From assembly GCA_009786625.1 (NCBI GenBank), contig WQRT01000016.1, positions 7,241 to 12,456 on the forward strand: a stretch of 5,216 nucleotides of DNA, given 5' to 3'. The DNA is from Treponema sp. (lineage in GTDB: Bacteria; Spirochaetota; Spirochaetia; Treponematales; Breznakiellaceae). The translations under genes were made by a program, and so were the position numbers. The notes beneath the pieces were generated by a model. It searched no databases. It saw only the letters and a program-made list of their open reading frames with translations, and was not told where the DNA came from. Within the stretch, counting starts at the first letter, position 1, and each line of letters opens with the position of its first letter. Shown here in pieces: positions 1-5,216 of the stretch.

Positions 1-1443
1 CTGCGCGATGAACATTTTTTCTGGGTGTGGCTTCAGCAGTCGCTCGATGCGCAATTTCAAGCGGCAGCTCAAAAAATTTCCGAGATGGGAATTCTTCTTG
101 AAGGTGATCTTCCCATCCTGATGAACGAAGACAGCTGCGATGTTTGGGCACATCCCGATATATTTACACAGGAACTTTCCGCCGGCGCACCTCCGGATAT
201 GTACAGCCCTGACGGCCAGAATTGGGGATTTCCGATTTATAACTGGGATGCTCAGGAAAAAGACAATTACGCGTGGTGGCGGAACAGGCTGTCTGTCGCG
301 GCAAAATATTATAACGCTTACAGAATCGATCATGTGCTTGGATTTTTCAGGATATGGGCAAGTTCGCACAGAGATTACTCATCGGCCCTCGGGCGTTTTG
401 TACCGTATTTGCCTGTTACATCAGGCGATTTTAGAAAACTCGGTTTTGACAAGAGCAGGATTAAATGGATATCTCAGCCCCACATTCCGACAAACGAAAT
501 TCATGATGCGTTACGCGGCGGCTGGGGCGGCAGTTTTTCCGAGGAAGAGTTTAACGCGGCCTGCGATAAAATTTTTTCTAAGGCGCTTGTCCGTGTAAAT
601 AGCGAAGAATTGTGGCTGTTTAAAAAATCAATAAAGGGAGAAAAGGATATTGACGTTTTGGGGCTGCATCCCGCCGCTCGTAATTATTTACTTTCAAAAT
701 GGAAGGACAGGGCGTTCCTTGAGTATGAAAAAGGCAGATTTTCTCCCATATGGTACATAAGGAATACCACGGCCTATAAAAGTCTTTCCAATGATGAAAA
801 AAATTCCCTTGAAGCCGTGCTTGAAAAACGCAGGATAAAATCGGAAAAACACTGGGCGGTACAGGGAAGAAAACTTCTTTCCCTGCTTGTGGAATCTTCG
901 AGTATGCTGCCGTGCGCCGAAGATCTGGGCGCGGTGCCTGAATGTGTTCCAAGAGTTCTTTCTAAACTAAAAATCTTTGGTTTGCGCGTAACGCGATGGT
1001 TTCGTGAATGGGGTAATGAAGGGCAGCCGTATATACCTTTTGAGAATTATCCCCATTTAAGCGTTTGTACTCCCGCGGTTCATGACAGTTCAACTGTCAG
1101 GCAGTGGTGGGAGAGGGAAGCGGATCAGGGGCAATTTTCCGGTTTTATCGGCGTTCCTTCGCTGCCGAAGATTTACAACCCCGGAACAGCTAAAACAATT
1201 CTTTCTAAAACCGCGTCCGCGCGTTCACGCATCCGCGTTTTCCAGATACAGGATCTGCTTCATCTTTCCAATAAATGGTATTCGGATAATCCTGATGATG
1301 AAAGAGTCAATGTTCCCGGTACGTTAAGTGATTTTAACTGGACCTACAGGCTGCCCGCTCCTATTAATGAAATCGCGAAGGACAAGGAATTGATTAACAC
1401 GGTAAGGGAGTTAAGCAGAATAAAACCTGCAAAGAAAAAATAG
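1..1443 (+). CDS. malQ: 4-alpha-glucanotransferase (amylomaltase), GH77, DPE2-like; 5' end missing
   Basis: This is the C-terminal 480 codons of a cytosolic glucanotransferase that moves alpha-1,4-glucan segments between maltose or malto-oligosaccharides and a glucan acceptor. The reading frame is open from base 1 (LRDEHFFWVW), so the true start lies upstream and the ATG at 25 is internal. Counting codons from base 1, GH77 landmarks appear in order: GDLPI with DVWAHPDIF, then AGAPPDMYSPDGQNWGFP, then YRIDH with the nucleophile Asp110, then AEDLG with acid/base Glu307, then HDSST with the third carboxylate Asp362. The 197-residue gap from Asp110 to Glu307 is far longer than the 47 residues between the equivalent residues of Thermus aquaticus amylomaltase. 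Such an insert is typical of plant DPE2 and related bacterial enzymes, which often carry N-terminal starch-binding domains; that part is outside the window. The catalytic core looks intact and functional. The ATPase gene follows 21 bp downstream on the same strand. Confidence 0.93.
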   Translation: MRDEHFFWVWLQQSLDAQFQAAAQKISEMGILLEGDLPILMNEDSCDVWAHPDIFTQELSAGAPPDMYSPDGQNWGFPIYNWDAQEKDNYAWWRNRLSVAAKYYNAYRIDHVLGFFRIWASSHRDYSSALGRFVPYLPVTSGDFRKLGFDKSRIKWISQPHIPTNEIHDALRGGWGGSFSEEEFNAACDKIFSKALVRVNSEELWLFKKSIKGEKDIDVLGLHPAARNYLLSKWKDRAFLEYEKGRFSPIWYIRNTTAYKSLSNDEKNSLEAVLEKRRIKSEKHWAVQGRKLLSLLVESSSMLPCAEDLGAVPECVPRVLSKLKIFGLRVTRWFREWGNEGQPYIPFENYPHLSVCTPAVHDSSTVRQWWEREADQGQFSGFIGVPSLPKIYNPGTAKTILSKTASARSRIRVFQIQDLLHLSNKWYSDNPDDERVNVPGTLSDFNWTYRLPAPINEIAKDKELINTVRELSRIKPAKKK

Positions 1444-1454
1444 AAGATATTTTC

Positions 1455-1462
1455 GGGAGGGG
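1455..1462 (+). promoter_or_regulatory. Ribosome binding site of the AAA+ ATPase gene
   Basis: GGGAGGGG lies two bases before the ATG at 1465, with the GGAGG core centred about 7 bases upstream. It sits in the 21-bp gap after the glucanotransferase stop (TAG, 1441-1443). The gap is too short for a separate promoter plus leader, so the ATPase is probably translated from a transcript that also carries malQ, or from a promoter inside malQ. Confidence 0.75.
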
Positions 1463-1464
1463 AA

Positions 1465-3216
1465 ATGTCAGATCAATATATTTACAGAAGTAATCAATAT
1501 ATAAAGATTCTGCCTGTTTGGGCGCAGGAGCTTGCGACCAAGTACGGTTCAAAGACCGCCAATCTTTACATACTGCACGGTAATATAGGAGATTTTCTTC
1601 CGCATGAAAGAAAGGAAGGGGAATTTATTTTTACAAGAGTGCAGGATTATATTTCCGAAATTATTTTCGGCAACAGAGATATAATCGCCTACTATGATTT
1701 CTCAAGCGGTGTTACTTTTTGCGAGCCGCAGATGGAAAAGGATTATCTATCCGGCGCTCCGCAGTTCGCGCCGAATGCCGATGTAGACATGAGCGATTTT
1801 GTTTCTACAGTGCCTGAGAAATGTTTTCCGTATCTTGAAAAATATTTTCTGTCCCAGAGCGTTAAATGCCGCAAGGTGCTGATAATAGATTACGCCGAAA
1901 CAATTATTCCCATAGGCGATTTGATCCGTCTTTCAGATACCGACCGTTATTGCATTGTAACGTTTAACCGCTGGGCGAGGGATCCTAAATTTATAAGAAG
2001 CGATATATCAATTATTCTTTTAACTGAAAATCTTTCAGATATATCGCCGCGCATAACAGGATCTCCTGCGACTGTTAAGATCAATGTTCCGTTTCCTGAT
2101 AATAAAATAAGGGAGAATTTTTTACGCTCTAAAGAGACTGAAGGAAAACTTCTTCTTGACCGGGGATTAACATGCGAAAAACTCGCGGCGATCACATCGG
2201 GATTAAACCTGATGAATTTAAACCGTCTCGCGCATGAAAGCTACGAAAAAGACGAGCCTTTAACGCTTGATTTTATGAGGCTCAAGAAAAAAGAAATAAT
2301 CGAAAACGAAGCCCGCGGGCTTCTTGAGTTTATGGAAACATCGTATGATCTCTCGCATGTATCAGGGCATGACTTTGTTAAAAAGCGGTTTAAAAACGCC
2401 GCGAAAGTTATTAAGAAGGGGCGGCCTGATGTGCTTCCAATGGGGTATCTTATCGCGGGTCCTGTAGGAACAGGAAAAAGTTTTATGGTAAGCGCGTTCG
2501 CCGGAGAAATTGGAATCCCGATGGTCAAGTTCCGCAACTTCCGCACAAAGTGGCAGGGCGAGACAGAATCGAACCTTGAAAAAGTTTTAAATATTTTAGT
2601 CGCAATGGCTCCCGTCGGCGTGATGATTGACGAAGCAGACGCGTTCCTCGGCGACCGCAATCAGGAAGGCGACTCCGGCACCAGTAACCGTGTGTTCGCG
2701 CAAATCGCGAGCTTTATGGGAAACACCGAGTACCGCGGAAAAATTATCTGGTTTTTAATTACTTGCCGCCCGGATTTAATTCCGATCGACCTTAAACGCC
2801 AGGGACGCGCCGAAGAACACCTTGCGCTTTTTTATCCTGAAACAAAAAAAGACAGAGAAGAACTTTTTAAAACGCTTGTCAGAAAACTTAAACTTGATAT
2901 CCGCAATTTTTCGATCACTGATTTATTTAAAAAATTCGATCATGAATATTCAGGTGCCGATCTGGAAGCCGTTTTAATCCGCGCGGAGCATCTTGCCGCC
3001 ATTGATGACCGCGTATTTATAAAACGCGAAGACATGGAAGAAGCGATGAGCGATTTTATGCCGGCCGCCTACCCCTATGATGTTGAACTTCAAAATCTTG
3101 TCGCAGTTCTTGAGTGCACCTCCAAAGAAATGATCCCCGCCCGTTTCCAAAAAATGCCGAGAGGCCGGATAATAAGCGAAATTAAGGAATTAAAGGAATT
3201 GTTGAGAGAGAGATGA
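1465..3216 (+). CDS. Two-module AAA+ ATPase, Ycf46/SpoVK-like, with degenerate first module
   Basis: A 583-residue cytosolic protein, without signal peptide or membrane segment, likely to remodel or unfold protein substrates; the substrate is unknown. The second AAA+ module (about residues 290-530) is complete: Walker A GPVGTGKS at 332-339, pore-loop-like KWQGE at 362-366 (compare KWLGE of Vps4), Walker B MIDEAD with Asp389 and Glu390, TCRPD at 433-437 in the sensor-1 position, arginine-finger pair Arg445/Arg448, and lid motif YSGADL at 495-500. Sensor 1 carries Cys434 where classical AAA proteins have Asn. The N-terminal part (1-260) looks like a decayed AAA module: no Walker A, but a Walker-B-like strand VLIIDYAE at 138-145 and a sensor-1-like strand IILLTEN at 183-189. 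A NLYILHGNIGD segment sits at 33-43. The linker, ending in a LLEFME-type segment before the second module, recalls Ycf46. The last 45 residues are charged and unassigned. The ATPase fold is certain; the cellular role is not. Confidence 0.92.
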   Translation: MSDQYIYRSNQYIKILPVWAQELATKYGSKTANLYILHGNIGDFLPHERKEGEFIFTRVQDYISEIIFGNRDIIAYYDFSSGVTFCEPQMEKDYLSGAPQFAPNADVDMSDFVSTVPEKCFPYLEKYFLSQSVKCRKVLIIDYAETIIPIGDLIRLSDTDRYCIVTFNRWARDPKFIRSDISIILLTENLSDISPRITGSPATVKINVPFPDNKIRENFLRSKETEGKLLLDRGLTCEKLAAITSGLNLMNLNRLAHESYEKDEPLTLDFMRLKKKEIIENEARGLLEFMETSYDLSHVSGHDFVKKRFKNAAKVIKKGRPDVLPMGYLIAGPVGTGKSFMVSAFAGEIGIPMVKFRNFRTKWQGETESNLEKVLNILVAMAPVGVMIDEADAFLGDRNQEGDSGTSNRVFAQIASFMGNTEYRGKIIWFLITCRPDLIPIDLKRQGRAEEHLALFYPETKKDREELFKTLVRKLKLDIRNFSITDLFKKFDHEYSGADLEAVLIRAEHLAAIDDRVFIKREDMEEAMSDFMPAAYPYDVELQNLVAVLECTSKEMIPARFQKMPRGRIISEIKELKELLRER

Positions 3217-3224
3217 TGGGGAAA

Positions 3225-3542
3225 TTAATAATTTTCCAGAATTTTAAAAAGAGATAAATTTGCAGTTTTTAGAATTTCATCTTTCTGTGTAGGTGACAAC
3301 CTTGCAGTTTTTTTAGAGACAGCAGAATTTATAGGTTCATTTTTAAATAGGTGCCACGATTCAATTTTCAAAGCTTGCGCGATCCGCTCAATCATTGCTA
3401 CGGAGGGGAACCTTTTACCGCACTCAATCTCTCCTATGTATCCTGTCGAAGAATCGCATAAATCTGCTAATTGGGTTTGAGAGATTCCGTATAGTTTGCG
3501 GTAAGCTTTTAAATTGAATATGAATAGTTCCTGAATATTCAA
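3225..3542 (-). CDS. XRE-family helix-turn-helix transcriptional regulator, TTG start
   Basis: A 105-residue DNA-binding protein of the Cro/C1/XRE type, probably a dimeric repressor. The HTH domain covers about residues 9-62 and reads as a standard five-helix XRE fold: NLKAYRKLYGISQTQLADLC, then STGYIGEIECGKRFPS with the recognition helix near GYIGEIECG, then MIERIAQALKI. About 40 further residues (SPTQKDEILKTANLSLFKILENY) may form a dimerising or effector helix; no peptidase or sensor domain is present. The start is TTG at 3542-3540: an in-frame TAA lies three codons upstream, the next Met codon lies well inside the domain, and AGGAGA sits 9 bases before the TTG. It converges on the ATPase gene with 8 bp between stops and diverges from the exported-protein gene. 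Autoregulation and control of the divergent gene are inferred from that arrangement. No toxin partner is adjacent. Confidence 0.9.
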   Translation of the reverse strand: MNIQELFIFNLKAYRKLYGISQTQLADLCDSSTGYIGEIECGKRFPSVAMIERIAQALKIESWHLFKNEPINSAVSKKTARLSPTQKDEILKTANLSLFKILENY

Positions 3543-3551
3543 TTCTTTTTA

Positions 3552-3557
3552 TCTCCT
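3552..3557 (-). promoter_or_regulatory. Ribosome binding site that fixes the TTG start of the XRE gene
   Basis: On the minus strand AGGAGA precedes the TTG start by 9 bases. Together with the in-frame TAA between this site and the TTG, it leaves TTG as the only well-placed initiation codon. Confidence 0.7.
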
Positions 3558-3561
3558 AGTA

Positions 3562-3580
3562 CAAAACCAAATTGATTTTG
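3562..3580. promoter_or_regulatory. 19-bp imperfect dyad in the XRE leader, candidate operator
   Basis: The sequence CAAAACCAAATTGATTTTG is symmetric about position 3571. Eight of nine base pairs match, the exception being the C3567/A3575 pair. It lies immediately upstream of the XRE ribosome binding site, where a bound dimer would block transcription of the regulator. A second, perfect 11-bp dyad (CATAT-A-ATATG, 3590-3600) follows, its centre 24 bp away. A-T-rich intergenic DNA produces such dyads by chance, so the operator role is inference. Confidence 0.35.
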
Positions 3581-3611
3581 ATTATTTTCCATATAATATG
3601 TGTTTTTAGCC

Positions 3612-3639
3612 TATATATTTCTTCTTGACACTGTGTTAA
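3612..3639 (-). promoter_or_regulatory. Possible minus-strand promoter for the XRE gene
   Basis: Reading the minus strand, TTAACA (3639-3634) matches the -35 consensus at five of six bases and is followed after 16 bp by TATATA (3617-3612), a four-of-six -10. A different -10 candidate, TATTAT at 3598-3593, has no convincing -35. The position fits a leader of about 60 bases before the TTG. The call is weak because the whole region is A-T rich. Confidence 0.3.
3625..3639. promoter_or_regulatory. 15-bp dyad over the -35 region, candidate XRE operator
   Basis: TTGACACTGTGTTAA is symmetric about position 3632, with six of seven base pairs matching (the exception is G3627/T3637). It contains the plus-strand -35 box TTGACA and, on the other strand, the candidate minus-strand -35 TTAACA. 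A dimeric regulator bound here could occlude RNA polymerase in both directions. The regulator next door is of a family that usually binds short dyads, but binding is inferred only. Confidence 0.4.
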
Positions 3640-3654
3640 AAGATATGATATTAT
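3625..3654 (+). promoter_or_regulatory. Sigma-70-type promoter of the exported-protein gene
   Basis: A perfect -35 box TTGACA (3625-3630) is followed after 18 bp by TATTAT (3649-3654), five of six to TATAAT. Transcription would begin near 3661 and give a leader of about 45 bases before the ATG at 3707. A perfect TATAAT at 3678-3683 is a less likely alternative: it has no -35 at the right distance and would leave almost no leader ahead of the ribosome binding site. Confidence 0.6.
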
Positions 3655-3660
3655 AAAAAC

Positions 3661-3675
3661 AATGCTATAAGCATT
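3661..3675 (+). repeat. Perfect 6-bp inverted repeat at the predicted transcript start
   Basis: AATGCT-ATA-AGCATT is a perfect inverted repeat with a three-base centre. It begins at the predicted transcription start of the exported-protein gene, so it could be an operator at +1 or a small 5'-end hairpin protecting the mRNA. It has no T-run after it and is therefore not a terminator. Confidence 0.4.
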
Positions 3676-3693
3676 TATATAATAGTTATTAAT

Positions 3694-3698
3694 GGGAG
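3694..3698 (+). promoter_or_regulatory. Ribosome binding site selecting the ATG at 3707
   Basis: GGGAG ends 8 bases before the ATG at 3707. The in-frame ATG at 3692 overlaps this site and has no purine-rich element upstream, only A-T-rich DNA, so the downstream ATG is the better start. The choice also gives a signal peptide with a normal short N-region. Confidence 0.65.
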
Positions 3699-3706
3699 TG
3701 TTTTTC

Positions 3707-5215
3707 ATGGCAGGAAAACCAATATCATGTATTACTTTTTTAATTATTACGATTTTTTTTACATTAATTGGTCTTGCAAGTACGGCAAGTACGCCTGAAT
3801 CCGGGGATAATTCAACTGATTCAACAATTGAACAGCAATCCGCTCAAATATTCTGGATAGGGGACGGAGGCGGCGGAAAAAGCATAGCCATTCTGCCGCT
3901 CAGAGCAGTCGGTCTTGCGGAAAGCCAGCAGTATCTCCCTGAAATAGCGAGGGGGGAGTTTGTCAGCAACTTTGAAACTTATTCTGCCATAAGAGTGTTG
4001 GATCGGGTAACACTTGAAAGCCAATATAACGAGCTTCTTTCAGGTTACTATTCTGATAATGCGGAAGCAGGAATGGATTTAGGGCATTTGATACCTACTG
4101 ATTATTTAATGATTGGCAATATAACCAGAACTGCCACCGGATATGCCCTTCAAATACAGATAACCAGCAATGCCGATAAAATAACTGCAGCCTCATTTTC
4201 CGAAACTGTTACAATTGCTGAGCTGGACAACCTTATTGGTATACGAAGGGCTTCTTTAGAACTGCTGCAAAAGTTAGGTGTGCAGTCTACCGGACGGACA
4301 AGAACCGAGCTTACTCAAGCGGCAACGGAAAACCGTGTCGAGGCACAAACCGATCTAGCCCGCGCTATTACGGCACGGCGGAATGGAACGATTGTTGAAG
4401 CTCTTACTTATTTTTATCAAGCCGAGTCATTTGATTCTTCTCTGCTTGAAGCTGCAAGAAATGCCTCTATTATTTCTACTGTAATTAACAGCGGCAATAT
4501 TGGCGAAAATGTACGCAATGATATACAGCGGCGGAACGAGTGGCTTAATATTCTTAATGAAGCAGACGCTTTTTTTGAAAATCGTTTATTTGAGATTGTA
4601 TATGATCCCAATCTCATTCAGGGAGCAATAGATTATAACGCGGAAACCGTTAGGTTATCATTTTCGATGTTGGTGATGCCAATTAGTGCCAGTATACGAA
4701 CGCTGACAGATATACGTAATGGTCTAATTCAAACAGGAAAAATGCGTGAATGGGGTCTCAGTTTGTGGCCATTTGGTTATTCCCATAACTCATCAGGGAA
4801 TATTCTTTCTACAAGAATGTTTGACCGTATTTATTATTCCTATGGAGGTAAAAATTTTAATATCCGAGCTTTTTTAATAAATGAAGATGGAAAAGTAATC
4901 GGAAGAATAAACAGTACAGTAACTATAGTAGTAGGGTTTCCTAGGGATCATCCTTTATTTATAAATCCTACTAATCGTATTAATCCTTTTGTACACGATG
5001 GTGGAAGTGGAAGCGGTTATTTTGTTACAGATCGTTTTGTTACTTATAATCATACAGGAGAGTGGCGGCGGTATGATTTTGATGGTGTTAATGTAAATGA
5101 CATAACCGATACGCTTACTATAGAAATTACCAGTGTAAATGGAGTAAATGTTCAAGACCCTGCAAACCGCGGGTTTATAAATATAAGTACAGGATCAGTA
5201 CAACGCCGTCCGTAA
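3707..5215 (+). CDS. Exported CsgG/LpoB-like protein, Treponema-type, complete
   Basis: A 502-residue exported protein of unknown role. Residues 1-24 or 1-27 are a signal peptide: Lys4, a hydrophobic core, then GLA-STA before the mature part. There is no lipobox (Cys8 is too early), so it is probably periplasmic or outer-membrane associated and not a lipoprotein. Residues 52-190 resemble the CsgG/LpoB/TolB-like fold: strand SIAILPL (59-65), GEFVSNFETYSAIRVLDR (83-100), ELLSGYY (109-115), then DYLMIGNITRTATGYALQIQIT. Residues 217-249 look like one TPR-type helical hairpin (LARAITARRNGTIVEALTYFYQA). The rest is rich in Asn, Ile, Phe and Tyr, probably beta-sandwich, and resembles no family I can name; it does not contain the leucine-rich repeats that I recall following this N-terminal domain in some Treponema proteins. 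GGGGKS at 54-59 mimics a P-loop but is not one. It has its own promoter and is divergent from the XRE gene. The stop codon is TAA (5213-5215). Start at 3707 is chosen from the ribosome binding site. Confidence 0.78.
   Translation: MAGKPISCITFLIITIFFTLIGLASTASTPESGDNSTDSTIEQQSAQIFWIGDGGGGKSIAILPLRAVGLAESQQYLPEIARGEFVSNFETYSAIRVLDRVTLESQYNELLSGYYSDNAEAGMDLGHLIPTDYLMIGNITRTATGYALQIQITSNADKITAASFSETVTIAELDNLIGIRRASLELLQKLGVQSTGRTRTELTQAATENRVEAQTDLARAITARRNGTIVEALTYFYQAESFDSSLLEAARNASIISTVINSGNIGENVRNDIQRRNEWLNILNEADAFFENRLFEIVYDPNLIQGAIDYNAETVRLSFSMLVMPISASIRTLTDIRNGLIQTGKMREWGLSLWPFGYSHNSSGNILSTRMFDRIYYSYGGKNFNIRAFLINEDGKVIGRINSTVTIVVGFPRDHPLFINPTNRINPFVHDGGSGSGYFVTDRFVTYNHTGEWRRYDFDGVNVNDITDTLTIEITSVNGVNVQDPANRGFINISTGSVQRRP
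3776..3793 (+). repeat. Perfect 9-bp tandem duplication at the signal-peptide cleavage region
   Basis: GCAAGTACG occurs twice without a gap and encodes Ala-Ser-Thr-Ala-Ser-Thr at residues 24-29 of the exported protein. Being a multiple of three, it keeps the frame. It looks like a replication-slippage duplication and creates two possible signal-peptidase sites, after Ala24 and after Ala27. Confidence 0.8.
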
Positions 5216-5216
5216 A

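Noticed and set aside
25..27. ATG... start of the glucanotransferase at 25 (GTG codon called as Met).
   Set aside because: Base 25 is a GTG inside a frame that is open from base 1 and already reads as GH77 sequence (DEHFFWVW), so the gene begins outside the window.
140..598. Plus-strand open frame of 152 codons.
   Set aside because: It lies in another frame inside the glucanotransferase, whose frame shows all GH77 motifs, and its translation resembles no protein.
620..952. Minus-strand open frame of 110 codons.
   Set aside because: Antisense to the intact glucanotransferase frame, with Cys/Phe/Pro-rich composition typical of a shadow frame.
2241..2660. Minus-strand open frame of 139 codons.
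   Set aside because: It is antisense to the conserved Walker A and B region of the AAA+ gene; a shadow of its codon pattern, with no ribosome binding evidence considered convincing.
3220..3237. Small hairpin GGAAA...TTTCC between the convergent ATPase and XRE genes, as a bidirectional terminator.
   Set aside because: The stem is only five A-T-rich pairs with a bulky loop, and neither strand has a clear T-run after it. The convergent layout calls for a terminator, but this one is not supported.
3225..3542. XRE gene as the antitoxin half of a toxin-antitoxin pair, or as a prophage repressor.
   Set aside because: No small toxin-like gene is adjacent on the same strand, and no integrase, attachment site or phage gene is visible in the window.
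3692..3694. ATG at 3692 as start of the exported protein.
   Set aside because: It overlaps the GGGAG site that serves the ATG at 3707 and lacks its own ribosome binding site.
3860..3883. GDGGGGKS in the exported protein matches the P-loop pattern GxxxxGK[ST].
   Set aside because: It lies just after the signal peptide in an exported protein, is followed by a beta strand (IAILPL) instead of a helix, and there is no Walker B. The glycines look like a flexible linker before the CsgG-like fold.

Overview
The window looks like bacterial chromosome, probably from a spirochaete of the Treponema type. The main reasons are the exported protein at the right end, whose N-terminal block (GDGGGGKSIAILPL, then VLDR and ELLSGYY) I associate from memory with Treponema CsgG/LpoB-like proteins, and the DPE2-type amylomaltase at the left end. 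This placement rests on recognition of sequence style and was not searched. There is no rRNA, tRNA, CRISPR array, transposase or phage structural gene.

Layout. (1) Positions 1-1443, plus strand: the C-terminal 480 codons of a DPE2-like 4-alpha-glucanotransferase (GH77) that starts outside the window. (2) After 21 bp with a strong ribosome binding site, 1465-3216, plus strand: a 583-residue AAA+ ATPase with a degenerate first AAA-like module and an intact second one, resembling the Ycf46/SpoVK type. (3) Only 8 bp beyond its stop, and convergent with it, 3225-3542, minus strand: a 105-residue XRE-type helix-turn-helix regulator starting at TTG. (4) A 164-bp divergent intergenic region, 3543-3706, with a good sigma-70-type promoter and several dyads. 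(5) 3707-5215, plus strand: a complete exported protein with a CsgG/LpoB-like N-terminal domain and an AT-rich, poorly conserved-looking C-terminal half. Its stop ends one base before the window does.

How they may work together. The glucanotransferase and the ATPase are close enough to be co-transcribed, but nothing in the sequence shows a shared function; one acts in cytosolic maltose/glucan metabolism and the other is probably a protein-remodelling ATPase. The XRE gene and the exported-protein gene are divergently transcribed across a region where a 15-bp dyad covers the -35 box of the plus-strand promoter and a candidate -35 on the minus strand. The simplest reading is an autoregulated repressor that also controls the exported protein. 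That regulatory link is inference. No recognised defence or mobile system is visible. The least ordinary parts are the AAA+ protein and the XRE/exported-protein pair with its dyad-rich promoter region.
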